A stretch of DNA of 42,498 nucleotides, from the IMG/VR virus record IMGVR_UViG_3300025154_000195, positions 1 to 42,498 of that record; one strand, 5' to 3'. The notes beneath the pieces were generated by a model. It was not told the DNA's origin. It saw only the letters and a program-made list of their open reading frames with translations, and did not search any database. Position numbers and translations under genes: made by a program. The stretch comes from a virus. Positions 28,110 to 36,436 of the stretch are shown here, in pieces (the stretch's first letter is position 1; each line of letters opens with the position of its first letter).

Positions 28110-29069
28110 TTAACTCAGCAGTGTTTTTGTGTATTCAATCCAGAGTGCTGACAAAACAACCGTGTCTGTCGTATGTGCTCCCGGGGTCAGTTCCACAGTC
28201 ATGGTCTGCGCCCCGGCAGGGATATCAGCCGCAGCAATGGTGATGGTCTTTTCCGCGTAGGTGGCACCAAGCGCCGCTGACGCATCTTCAACCTTGGTGT
28301 CGCCTTCATTGAAATAAGCATCACTTGCGATAACCGGGGTATCAGTTGCCCCGCCTGACTTGGCCCGCAGGTGTACTACCACGTCGGCAGCCTCATTCAG
28401 ATCCGGAGGAAGCGGAACCTGGAACAGCACAGGATCTGAATTTGATGCCGCCCATGTCAGCACCAGTCCGGAATCCGTATCCCCGTTGGCCATATCAAGT
28501 TTCGGGGTTGTGGCTTCATCCAGTGTGCCAACAACATTGGTCCCGTCCCCTTCCAGCAATGTGGCTAATGGAACGCCGATAAAATTCTGGGCATTGAGCA
28601 GGTGGGCGTAAACTTCTTGCAGTGCTGCTTCAACAGTAGTCGTGCTGGTATATGCTCCCGCATCAGCGATTGATACAGTAGCGGCAGTGGTTGAAACCCC
28701 TGGGTGCAAGATAACTTCAACGATATCGCCGGCGGCTGTGGCCGCTTCCAACGCCTTAAAAAAAGCGGTACCTGAAGAGGTGTCAGACACCTTGCCGTCG
28801 GCAGCGCCGTAAAGATCGGCCATGGCCGAAAACGTATCAGCGGCAACAACAAGAAAAGTGCCTTCTTTGCATAGCGGAGCAACAGCCACCATGTCACCAT
28901 CTTTCGCGTTGTCCATTGTAATGCCGATAAAATCTTCTCCGGCATCTGCATAGACGACTTCCAAAGGCGTTGTGACGGACCCGCTTTCAAGTTTCACCCG
29001 CCTGTGCTGTGCTAATTCTTCACCAGCCTGGAAGGTTACAGGACCGGTCGTATATTTTGCTTGTGTCAT
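28110..29069 (-). CDS. capsid decoration protein with DUF2190-type N-terminus
   Basis: A 319-residue protein. Residues about 1-125 (TFQAGEELAQHRRVKLESGS, DFIGITMDNAKDGDMVAVAP) match the DUF2190 capsid cement fold, in the place of lambda gpD. The C-terminal 190 residues are an added beta domain (LNEAADVVVHLRAKSGGATD, GAQTMTVELTPGAHTTDT), roughly doubling the usual length. The extra domain probably projects from the capsid surface. Confidence 0.75.
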   Translation of the reverse strand: MTQAKYTTGPVTFQAGEELAQHRRVKLESGSVTTPLEVVYADAGEDFIGITMDNAKDGDMVAVAPLCKEGTFLVVAADTFSAMADLYGAADGKVSDTSSGTAFFKALEAATAAGDIVEVILHPGVSTTAATVSIADAGAYTSTTTVEAALQEVYAHLLNAQNFIGVPLATLLEGDGTNVVGTLDEATTPKLDMANGDTDSGLVLTWAASNSDPVLFQVPLPPDLNEAADVVVHLRAKSGGATDTPVIASDAYFNEGDTKVEDASAALGATYAEKTITIAAADIPAGAQTMTVELTPGAHTTDTVVLSALWIEYTKTLLS

Positions 29070-29080
29070 TTATCTCTCCT

Positions 29081-29596
29081 TTATTTTTGCTGATCTTTCA
29101 GCCATGCTTCATGCAAATCCGGATCAGATGCGGCAATTGCGCCGATGGCCACGGACCGTTTGCAGTTGTGTTCCGCATGATACGCAGAAACCTTTTCAAG
29201 GAAACTTTCACCTTTCTTGCCATCTCCTGCCGGGGCAGCAGGAGCAGCAGGGGTGGGCGAATTGTTCTGGATGCCACTCAATATTTGTTTACGAGTTATT
29301 TTACCTGTGTCGTCCCCGGCTGCATCCGCTTTGCCGAACAATTCTTTCCCTATTTTTACCTGTTCTGCGGTCATGCCTGATGCCATCACTTGATCAAGTT
29401 TTGTTCTGGCATCATCGCCCAGCACCACGGCCACCATGTCAAGCGTAGATGCTTTGACGGCATCAACGGCAGTTTTTGTTTCAGTTTTAGCAGTTTCCAT
29501 GGCCACATCTATTTTGGCCTGAACCTCTGCCCGGCCTGCGTTCATTACCTGCGCATGCAAATCCGGATAATCCGCCTTTAATTTTTCTAAATTCAT
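29081..29596 (-). CDS. nested head scaffold protein (lambda Nu3-like)
   Basis: Within the protease gene, codon 274 is an ATG with AAGGA about 10 bases upstream on the minus strand, giving a 171-residue in-frame product starting MNLEKLKADYPDLHAQVM. It is helical, with ETAKTETKTAVDAVKAST and a Pro/Ala hinge near residue 125. This reproduces the lambda C/Nu3 arrangement where the scaffold is made separately in excess. Confidence 0.7.
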   Translation of the reverse strand: MNLEKLKADYPDLHAQVMNAGRAEVQAKIDVAMETAKTETKTAVDAVKASTLDMVAVVLGDDARTKLDQVMASGMTAEQVKIGKELFGKADAAGDDTGKITRKQILSGIQNNSPTPAAPAAPAGDGKKGESFLEKVSAYHAEHNCKRSVAIGAIAASDPDLHEAWLKDQQK

Positions 29597-30415
29597 AATC
29601 TTGATTCCTTTGATTTTTTTATTTGAGTTCAAATCTGAAATTACTTGTTCCAAGCTTCCGATTTCGTCTATCAATCCCTTTTTAATCGCTTCCGAAGCAA
29701 TAACCACATCCCCGCCGATACTCGTCACTTGATCAGCAGATAACTTTCTATTCTCAGAAACTTGTGAAACAAAAACATCTGCCAAAGCATCGGCACGGGC
29801 TTGCATCGTTTGGCGACCTTCATCTGTTTCCGGATCCACCCGCTTTTTTGGTGAAACAGAACTCACAATATCAATCGTATTATCCTGCCGGCGCCGCATG
29901 GTGAAGACAACCCCGATAGAACCAATCTCGGCAGTAGGGGCTGCGATAATAGAATCCGCTGCAGATGCCACCCAATAGGCAGCGCTGGCCGCCTTATCTC
30001 CGACATAGGCAACAACAGGTTTGGTAATTTTCTCCCGAATATGGTTTGAAAGCTCGGCAATACCGCCGACTTGCCCCCCAGGGGAATCAATATGCAAAAC
30101 AATTGAATCCACGGCCGGGTTATCTTCAGCCGCTTGGATATCTGCCAGCAGGCCTTCGGCAGAAGGGAACCCAAACAGCAATGACATAAGACCGCCGCCG
30201 TAATGCATCACAGGCCCGATCATTTCCACGATAGCCACCCGACCCCGGAAAGACACCCGATCTGCGCCACTCATTTGTATCCCGGGCCGGGCCAGAATCG
30301 CTTCCACCGCACCGGATTTCTCCACAGCTCTCGATATAGTTTCAAATCCGTCACCGGCAATCGCCCATGGCAAATCATACAGTGCTGGTAACGTTTTTTC
30401 TTTTTTTACGTTCAT
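29081..30415 (-). CDS. S49-type head maturation protease with scaffold domain (lambda C-like)
   Basis: A 444-residue protein. Residues about 60-265 are an S49/SppA-ClpP-type protease: VDSIVLHIDSPGGQVGG, then the Ser144 block DKAASAAYWVASAAD and AEIGSIGVVFTM. The last 170 residues are a helical, Ala-rich scaffold region. It should process the head proteins from inside the prohead. A separate start for the scaffold alone is visible at 29596. Confidence 0.9.
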   Translation of the reverse strand: MNVKKEKTLPALYDLPWAIAGDGFETISRAVEKSGAVEAILARPGIQMSGADRVSFRGRVAIVEMIGPVMHYGGGLMSLLFGFPSAEGLLADIQAAEDNPAVDSIVLHIDSPGGQVGGIAELSNHIREKITKPVVAYVGDKAASAAYWVASAADSIIAAPTAEIGSIGVVFTMRRRQDNTIDIVSSVSPKKRVDPETDEGRQTMQARADALADVFVSQVSENRKLSADQVTSIGGDVVIASEAIKKGLIDEIGSLEQVISDLNSNKKIKGIKIMNLEKLKADYPDLHAQVMNAGRAEVQAKIDVAMETAKTETKTAVDAVKASTLDMVAVVLGDDARTKLDQVMASGMTAEQVKIGKELFGKADAAGDDTGKITRKQILSGIQNNSPTPAAPAAPAGDGKKGESFLEKVSAYHAEHNCKRSVAIGAIAASDPDLHEAWLKDQQK

Positions 30416-30423
30416 CAGGCCTC

Positions 30424-31983
30424 CTATGGCTCTGTAATTGTCGGCATTACAGCAGCTGCCTTTGCCACTTCCCTGCCGCGTTGCTCAAGCTGCGCTTCCC
30501 AGTCCTTCCCGAGTTCTGCGGACCAATCTGACAACGTCAAAACACCCTTATCAAGCAGCAATTCATTCGCTTTTGCCTCTTTAATGGGGTCAACATGGCC
30601 TTTGGCCGGCCCGATCCATGAGGCGTTGGTGTACTCATTCAGTCCGTCGTAAAAATCCGGTCCACCCGTGGGCAGTGTCAATTCACCGCGAAGCCAAGCT
30701 TCTTCAAGAACCATGGCCCATACCGGTTGGCATAAGTGCCTTTCCATCCATGTGCGATACAGCATATATACGCGCCATGCTTCGAGTAGCGCAGCCCTGG
30801 CAGATGAATAATTTGTTTTTGAAAAGTCTTTGGCGATTACTTCATACGGCATACCAACAGACGCCCCGACGCCGCGCAGGATCGTTTCAACGAATGCTGA
30901 AAAAGTATTGCCAGGACGTTCATTTTTTAACACATGGGGTTTTTCCCCTGGACCGCCGTACATGACTTGCCCCGGCTCAAACTCTTGATACCGCGTATCC
31001 TGGCCGTTTGCGGCTTTTTCGGTATTAAACCTGGAAACGGTTTCATACGGATCTGATGATTCTATGAATAAGGGGAAAGAAGAGGCTACGATGTTGCCAA
31101 CCAACTCAAAATCAAGATAATCTGACAGATCCCTGAAAAACTTCATGGCAGGGGCCAAAATTGATATTCCCCGCACACGGTCAGGACTCTTAGCAGCCGC
31201 ATGGAATGAATGGAAAACACCAGGGCGATGCCCGATCCATGCCGGGTAGTATGTGAAATCTTGTGAGGTTAGATGCAGACCCATACGCCCTGTTTTCGGC
31301 GTTGCAATATAATATCCCATGGGCTCACTGTTTTTCCCCAGTGACACACCATCCCGGATATCCTCACGGGACATATAATCATACGGGGTTGCCATGCGAA
31401 CAGGGGACAATGGCTGTAGAGCCAGACGAACAGCGCTTTCACCCGGCTTTGCCTTATCTTTTCGCATTGTCGGCAATATCAGGTACTCCCCGTTCATGAG
31501 CAATGAATATGCCGCCTGGAACTGTATATCCTGAAAGTGAAGGCGATTGCCTATGTCAGCATGCTTGCACCAATTAGCATATATCCACTCTGCATTTTCA
31601 GCGAACGTGGCTGCCTGTTTTTCTGATATCCCGAGCATCCGCCATTTTGGTTTTGACTGCGGATTGAGACCTGTTCCCACGACATTGGTGGTCATGGAAT
31701 CAATAGTTGATGCCGCGTGCGGATGATTTGCCGTCAGATCTTCAGCGCGCTCTGAAACGGTTTCCCGCTCATGTGCCTCGTTCCACCTTGACAGCTTACT
31801 AACCACCCAATTAAACAGGGTTCCCTTTTTCTGCCCGCCCCTGGATTTGACAGGCCCTGGAGAAGCATACGCGCCAGGCTTTGTCACAAGATCCCATGCT
31901 GCACGGGCATGGATGCGTTTAACCCCTGATTCAGGGGAAAAAACAGCAATCGCCCGGTCAAATATATTTGGAGAAAGTGTCAT
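30424..31983 (-). CDS. portal protein (lambda B family)
   Basis: A 519-residue protein. ERAEDLTANHPHAASTIDSM near residue 78, the central FHAAAKSPDRVRGISILAP and the C-terminal GVGASVGMPYEVIAKDFSKT, NYSSARAALLEAWRVY are hallmark segments of the lambda-type portal. It forms the dodecameric DNA channel and the packaging motor dock. Starts overlap the gpW-like stop by 4 bases. Confidence 0.93.
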   Translation of the reverse strand: MTLSPNIFDRAIAVFSPESGVKRIHARAAWDLVTKPGAYASPGPVKSRGGQKKGTLFNWVVSKLSRWNEAHERETVSERAEDLTANHPHAASTIDSMTTNVVGTGLNPQSKPKWRMLGISEKQAATFAENAEWIYANWCKHADIGNRLHFQDIQFQAAYSLLMNGEYLILPTMRKDKAKPGESAVRLALQPLSPVRMATPYDYMSREDIRDGVSLGKNSEPMGYYIATPKTGRMGLHLTSQDFTYYPAWIGHRPGVFHSFHAAAKSPDRVRGISILAPAMKFFRDLSDYLDFELVGNIVASSFPLFIESSDPYETVSRFNTEKAANGQDTRYQEFEPGQVMYGGPGEKPHVLKNERPGNTFSAFVETILRGVGASVGMPYEVIAKDFSKTNYSSARAALLEAWRVYMLYRTWMERHLCQPVWAMVLEEAWLRGELTLPTGGPDFYDGLNEYTNASWIGPAKGHVDPIKEAKANELLLDKGVLTLSDWSAELGKDWEAQLEQRGREVAKAAAVMPTITEP

Positions 31984-32201
31984 CTGAGCACCCTCCCGGC
32001 AGCAAAGTATGGGCCTGTCCTGCCGGCGGTTGCTTCTTTCTGTTTTTCTAGAAATATTAGTGTATTACGAATTTCAGGCAAATCAGCTTTGGTGAGTGTT
32101 CTATTCGATATCGTATACGACTGGGAAGCCGCAACAGCTAACAGCGCCGCTTTCCATGCTGAAATTTGTTCTATGAGTTCTTCGGATGTGAAAATTGCCA
32201 T
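31980..32201 (-). CDS. gpW-like head-tail joining protein
   Basis: A 73-residue protein (MAIFTSEELIEQISAWKAAL) with TLTKADLPEIRNTLIFLEKQ, the helix pattern of the gpW/DUF6148 group, in the lambda position between terminase and portal. AGGGGA lies about 6 bases before the ATG. Confidence 0.75.
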   Translation of the reverse strand: MAIFTSEELIEQISAWKAALLAVAASQSYTISNRTLTKADLPEIRNTLIFLEKQKEATAGRTGPYFAAGRVLR

Positions 32202-32261
32202 GTAATCCCCTGTTCAGTATTTTTGATAGACTAAACATAAAATTATGGCGTTGCATAGTAA

Positions 32262-32297
32262 GGATGAGAAGGATGAGAAGGATGAGAAGGATGAGAC
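32262..32297. repeat. 9-bp tandem repeat GGATGAGAA, four copies
   Basis: Units start at 32262, 32271, 32280 and 32289; the last ends in C. They lie in the 107-base gap between the HTH gene and the gpW-like gene. On the transcript they read as a pyrimidine-rich UUCUCAUCC array. Confidence 0.9.
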
Positions 32298-32308
32298 AAA
32301 TGATACAA

Positions 32309-32494
32309 CTATTCCGACACCACCCGATCGTTCCTAAAATCTTCAACATCAGATTCTGAGACTCTGATACAATAAGATGTCCCAAACTTCGACGCCTGGA
32401 GATCCCCGCGCTCGATCAGCCTATACACCGTTGACCGGCTCACATTTAACCGCTTTGCAACCTGCGACACATCCAAAAGCCTTGGTTTATTCAT
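32309..32494 (-). CDS. small AlpA/excisionase-type HTH protein in the head operon
   Basis: A 61-residue protein (MNKPRLLDVSQVAKRLNVSR) with the HTH_17 pattern VSQVAKRLNVSRSTVYRLIE and the wing RGDLQASKFG. AAGGTGA lies about 5 bases before the ATG. It is placed between terminase and gpW, where lambda has nothing. It could regulate late genes or be a DNA-bending packaging aid; a second excisionase is less likely because int is far away. Confidence 0.75.
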   Translation of the reverse strand: MNKPRLLDVSQVAKRLNVSRSTVYRLIERGDLQASKFGTSYCIRVSESDVEDFRNDRVVSE

Positions 32495-32507
32495 TATTCA
32501 CCTTTTT

Positions 32508-34526
32508 TTATCTTTTATCAAACCATCCAGGCCGTGTTCGGCGTTCTGTGACCGGCCGTTTTTCCTGTTTTTGTGGTAATTGCCCTGTATTTTTTGAAAA
32601 GAGATTCACGCCGCCCCCAGGCCACTCCCAATCCGCCAGCAGGCAGGAGATATATTCACAGTCCATGTAGTGGTTATCCCGGTTCCCGATATGCACCCAT
32701 TTTTCCTGCCCCTTGCCATCTTCCTGCTTTTGTTCAGCGGCAATCTGGGCGGCATAATCCAGGCCGGTTTCACTATGCAGCCATGCACCGCCTGTCTGCC
32801 CGGACCTGGCCTTTTCCATGCGATCATAAAACAAATCCTTGGCCTTGTTTGTATCTGCCATAATCAGCCGCAAACCAATTTTCAAATTTTTGCCGGACGG
32901 GGTTTTGTTCAGCACGGACCCCAATTTTATTTTTGACGGCAACGGGTTGGATGATCCCTTGATACCCCAGACCCTACACCCATCCGCAAACCCAAGATGA
33001 TCCTGAAGCCAGAGATAAGTTGCTTCAGTGGAGGATATATCCGTGTATTTTCCACCGCCCGTGTCAATGCCTGCTCGCCATATTCGCATGGTATGTTCAC
33101 TGTTCTGTACGGGGAACTGCGTCGCAAACAACAGCCGCTCCACATCCGCCCATGTGCCCAGGTGACCATGGGCGATATTCCAGGAGGTATAATCCTGGGC
33201 CCAGGCCCGGACAGAATACCAAAACCCGACTTTCTGCACATCAATCCCGCAGGTCAGGGCCACGGCAGATTCAGGAACGGTTTGGGGTGGCAGGTCGCAC
33301 TTGCACTCAAGGATGGCATCTTCGGTCTGGTTTGCAATGACTTCATACTCTTTCCAGGGCATGGCCTCCACACCGTTCATGTGATCCTTTAATTTTTCCT
33401 TGCTTTCCATCCCCCGCAGAAAAGATGCCGCACAATCACTCAGGGATACAAAATGCGACAACCACCCGGGGAGATGAAACCCAACACTGTGCGGGCGGTA
33501 AAGCTCACAGTATGTTTCCAGGTTCACAGTCATTTCCCTGGCAATCCAGTCACCGCCAGCCACCGCCTGATCCCGCAGCCGGTCATCCCACCTGTCTCCA
33601 CAGTTTTCGCACTCATACCAGGCCAGCTTTTCCTTTTTTATCTTTTTCCGATCCGCCTTTGAGCCGCCGTCCCACTTGATTCTACACATTTGCATAAGCT
33701 GCACATGATCGCAATGGGGGCACCGGGCATGATAATCAAACACCACCTCCGCATTTTCAGTCATCTCAATCCAGATATTTCCTGATTGTATAGATGGTGA
33801 AGAGATTTTCACATGGGTTGAGACATCATAAAAAGTAATCAACCGCTTGGCGATCAAATCAAGCGGGGATGCTTCAGACCTGGAAGAGCCAAACCCAGCC
33901 TTGTCAATCTCATCGGACACGGCGTACCTGATCGGCTTGTTTGAGAGAGTGGCCACTGAACTTGCCCAGGCACCGTAGACGGTCATGTGCTGCAGGCTGA
34001 TCCGGTCCTGGGTTATATCATTTTTCCCGCCCGTCAGATATGAGCGCAGCCGGGCTGAATTCATGATCATGGGTTTGATGCGGTCTTCAAAGTTTTCGTT
34101 GGTCAACTTTTGATCCGGAAAAGTGTAGAGCACATCCCCGGCAGCCAGATCGATCCTGGATCCGATAAAGTTCATGGTCGCTTCGGACACGCCGGTCTGA
34201 GGGGCTTTACAGATACAGACCTCCCTGACATACGGCAATGCCATCACGTCCATAATGCCTACCAAATAAGGGGTTACATCGTTTTTCCAGATCCCAGGCA
34301 GCCTTGATTTAATCAACACCCGGTGTTTTTCAGCCCACGCCGACGGCTTGATCTGCTTTTTTTTGCGCAGCCGCTTGCGCTCTGCCCTGGAAAACTGCAC
34401 ATCGATCTCAAGTCGACCATGGTCACCCATCCCGGACAACGTCTCCCACAACTCCATGGAACACCACGCGGGCCGACGCCGAATCCGGATACCTGCCGGA
34501 GGTTCTTTAAACATCTGCTGCTGCAT
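32508..34526 (-). CDS. terminase large subunit (lambda A / GpA family)
   Basis: About 672 residues from ATG 34526 (MQQQMFKEPPAGIRIRRRPA); a GTG at 34535 is in frame. The ATPase part has CKAPQTGVSEATMNF (Walker A-like, about 110) and later SDEIDKAGFG. A zinc-type CPHCDHVQ...CENCG segment follows near 275-320, and the nuclease part contains GIDTGGGKYTDIS and DTNKAKDLFY. It is the packaging motor and cutter; the GpA family usually acts on cos ends. The start lies within the end of the small-subunit gene. Confidence 0.93.
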   Translation of the reverse strand: MQQQMFKEPPAGIRIRRRPAWCSMELWETLSGMGDHGRLEIDVQFSRAERKRLRKKKQIKPSAWAEKHRVLIKSRLPGIWKNDVTPYLVGIMDVMALPYVREVCICKAPQTGVSEATMNFIGSRIDLAAGDVLYTFPDQKLTNENFEDRIKPMIMNSARLRSYLTGGKNDITQDRISLQHMTVYGAWASSVATLSNKPIRYAVSDEIDKAGFGSSRSEASPLDLIAKRLITFYDVSTHVKISSPSIQSGNIWIEMTENAEVVFDYHARCPHCDHVQLMQMCRIKWDGGSKADRKKIKKEKLAWYECENCGDRWDDRLRDQAVAGGDWIAREMTVNLETYCELYRPHSVGFHLPGWLSHFVSLSDCAASFLRGMESKEKLKDHMNGVEAMPWKEYEVIANQTEDAILECKCDLPPQTVPESAVALTCGIDVQKVGFWYSVRAWAQDYTSWNIAHGHLGTWADVERLLFATQFPVQNSEHTMRIWRAGIDTGGGKYTDISSTEATYLWLQDHLGFADGCRVWGIKGSSNPLPSKIKLGSVLNKTPSGKNLKIGLRLIMADTNKAKDLFYDRMEKARSGQTGGAWLHSETGLDYAAQIAAEQKQEDGKGQEKWVHIGNRDNHYMDCEYISCLLADWEWPGGGVNLFSKNTGQLPQKQEKRPVTERRTRPGWFDKR

Positions 34527-35070
34527 CGCTGTCACTTATAAAAACAACGTGAAAATTCCTTGTGGTGGCGTACCGGTTCAACTCCTCATCCACGACAGCG
34601 TTCATCCGCTGAATGAATTCAGGTGTTTTTTCAGGCTTCCCGCACACCAACGCCACAAGCTCCTGGACCTTTGATGAAAAATAATGTTTCAGACCGGTTT
34701 CAAGTATCGCTGCCCGGGCAGCAAGCTCAGCTTCAAACAAGGCCCGCTCAATATACTTGCCCTTCTCCTTCTCCAGCTCAAAAACCCGTCTTTCGTGTTG
34801 AATCTGCAGGTTTTTGATTTCCCAGTCCGACTTCACCGCTGCTTTTTCATGGTTGTCTTCCATGGCAGCCTCACGTTTTTTCAGAAGCCTGGCATATTTT
34901 TCCACCTCTTTCTGGTAAACGCTGCCGTCCGTATTGAAATCAATGAGCCCGTTTTTTTTGTCCCTGGACATCTTTGACCGAGACACTTCATACCCTGCAT
35001 TGTACAAGGCATCAGCCGCTTTTCTCAGGCTCTGGAATTTGAGTTCTGAAGAATTTGAAGAATTTTCCAT
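34507..35070 (-). CDS. terminase small subunit (Nu1-like)
   Basis: A 187-residue protein. The N-terminal part (LKFQSLRKAADALYNAGYEV, SRSKMSRDKKNGLIDFNTDG) has the winged-helix-like form of DNA-packaging small subunits, followed by a long Glu/Lys coiled coil (about 55-125) and a C-terminal ETGLKHYFSSKVQELVALVCG block. The 3' end overlaps the terminase large gene. No clear cos site is identified nearby. Confidence 0.75.
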   Translation of the reverse strand: MENSSNSSELKFQSLRKAADALYNAGYEVSRSKMSRDKKNGLIDFNTDGSVYQKEVEKYARLLKKREAAMEDNHEKAAVKSDWEIKNLQIQHERRVFELEKEKGKYIERALFEAELAARAAILETGLKHYFSSKVQELVALVCGKPEKTPEFIQRMNAVVDEELNRYATTRNFHVVFISDSDAAADV

Positions 35071-35088
35071 AAAAGCCCCGTTCAGTGG

Positions 35089-35367
35089 TTATTCTTTTTC
35101 CTGTTCTATACGATTACTGTCCAGCAAACTTGCCAGCCTAACCTTTTTATCGTACTTTTTATCATCAACCGCACGGTCGCCAATAATCACCCGCAATTGC
35201 TTCATCATAATTTCAACGTCCGCAATTTCAGCCGCCACATGGCCAATGCTGACTTTCCCACGGGCATAATGCCTAAGCGCCGTTATCAATTCGGCGCACT
35301 CCTCAATGGCCATATTTACTTGTGAATCTGCACCAAACTGAACCACCGCCTGTTCGTATAAATTCAA
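35089..35367 (-). CDS. MazG-like nucleotide pyrophosphohydrolase
   Basis: A 92-residue all-helical protein with the metal-binding signature MAIEECAELITALRHY (EExxE-type) and VAAEIADVEIMMKQL (ExxD). The family hydrolyses (d)NTPs to monophosphates, adjusting nucleotide pools or alarmone levels. The start is TTG 35367 with AAGGAG at about 6 bases, overlapping the previous stop. Confidence 0.82.
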   Translation of the reverse strand: MNLYEQAVVQFGADSQVNMAIEECAELITALRHYARGKVSIGHVAAEIADVEIMMKQLRVIIGDRAVDDKKYDKKVRLASLLDSNRIEQEKE

Positions 35368-35696
35368 ATTTGCTCCTTAATAATCTCAAATCCTTCTTCA
35401 TTCAGCCAACCATGAAACTGCCTTGCTGAATATGAGCACCCAGGTTTTATGGTACATGTTCCATATTGAAACCATGAGCAATTCATAGCTTTACAGAATT
35501 CATATTTTTGGTATTCTCTTTTTTTGACTGAGGCCTTTTCATCAGCCATTTCAGCGCCTGCTTTGTATCCGATATCCCAAGCACAATTGAGATCTGAATC
35601 AGAATACGGACAAACTTGCTCATCTCTTTTTTTCCCATACCCAACGCCATGTTCATATGCGTTGCAGATTTCATATACTCTTGATTCTTTCAGCAT
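35364..35696 (-). CDS. RMF-like domain protein with Cys cluster
   Basis: A 110-residue protein. The N-terminal part (ICNAYEHGVGYGKKRDEQVC, PYSDSDLNCAWDIGYKAGAE) follows ribosome modulation factor: G-x-x-x-G, CPY, then W-x-x-G. The C-terminal part has CKAMNCSWFQYGTCTIKPGC, four Cys in a possible metal knuckle. RMF dimerises and silences ribosomes in E. coli. A phage protein of this form could change host translation; that is inference. It overlaps the upstream gene by 7 bases. Confidence 0.6.
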   Translation of the reverse strand: MLKESRVYEICNAYEHGVGYGKKRDEQVCPYSDSDLNCAWDIGYKAGAEMADEKASVKKREYQKYEFCKAMNCSWFQYGTCTIKPGCSYSARQFHGWLNEEGFEIIKEQI

Positions 35697-36160
35697 TGCA
35701 CCGTCCTTTCTATCAAACTCCTATCACACGATATGGGCTTACTTGTGTGATAGGATTGTGTTTTAATTGGGGCATACCGATCACACCCATAACACGGCAA
35801 AAACTTAGCATGATACTCCATCATGGCTTCGGACAGACAATCATTACGGTTTACGCAATCCCAGGCGTCAACCGCTGCCGTTTCCATCTTTTCCAGTTTT
35901 TTAAAGTAATGAGGATCGCGCCGTTTTGCATCTGCAACTTTCTGCCTTGCTTTAACCCTCTCAACCCGGCACTTTTCGCACCTCACAGCAGTTGAATTCT
36001 TTGGACTTAAAAAAATCGTTTTACCGCAATCAATACAATCCAGTTCAAGGGATTTAGTACCGGATGCAGGATGATGAGGACATCCGTAACTGCCGTTTTT
36101 TCTTCTGATCAACTCTTCACGCGTCAGACGGCACCCGCACTTCATGACATATATTTTCAT
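35690..36160 (-). CDS. zinc-ribbon protein, 156 residues
   Basis: The start is uncertain; ATG 36160 (MKIYVMKCGCRLTREELIRR) is preferred over an upstream Met at 36214 because the extra N-terminus overlaps the previous gene. Metal-type Cys pairs: CGC, CPHH, CIDCG, CEKC and a later CYGCDRY. A helical basic part lies between. It resembles small phage zinc proteins of unknown function encoded near replication genes. Confidence 0.6.
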   Translation of the reverse strand: MKIYVMKCGCRLTREELIRRKNGSYGCPHHPASGTKSLELDCIDCGKTIFLSPKNSTAVRCEKCRVERVKARQKVADAKRRDPHYFKKLEKMETAAVDAWDCVNRNDCLSEAMMEYHAKFLPCYGCDRYAPIKTQSYHTSKPISCDRSLIERTVQC

Positions 36161-36434
36161 AAGAAAGGTCTCTTTTTGTTTTTCTAAGAACAGAGTTTGC
36201 AAGATGCATAACACGACTGTAGTCCTCCTTTGCCAAATCCTTCAACAGATTAACGTTTCCTGCCACCCTCATAACCTCAAAGGCTTGCTCATGTCCTGCA
36301 ACTGCAATAAGATCGCGCAAAGATTCAGCAACGTCTGACAGTGTGAATATATCCGTGTCGTTACCAGCCTCGATATGGTCTATCTTTAAAAAATAATCCG
36401 GACAATTCATGTAGGACCAATCAAATAAATCCAT
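36117..36434 (-). CDS. unknown protein, 105 residues
   Basis: ATG 36434 lies just after the stop of the replication protein (TGATTATG). It starts MDLFDWSYMNCPDYFLKIDH and is helical and acidic with LSDVAESLRDLIAVAGHEQA in the middle. No domain recognised. The end overlaps the zinc-ribbon gene. Confidence 0.55.
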   Translation of the reverse strand: MDLFDWSYMNCPDYFLKIDHIEAGNDTDIFTLSDVAESLRDLIAVAGHEQAFEVMRVAGNVNLLKDLAKEDYSRVMHLANSVLRKTKRDLSYENICHEVRVPSDA

Positions 36435-36436
36435 AA

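Noticed and set aside
32101-32385. 94-codon ORF with LILLILLILL repeats
   Set aside because: It is a translation of the 9-bp tandem repeat and overlaps two well-supported genes.
35071-35088. lambda-like cos site next to the small terminase
   Set aside because: The gap is only 18 bases and no cos-like symmetric nick site or R-type repeats could be made out.
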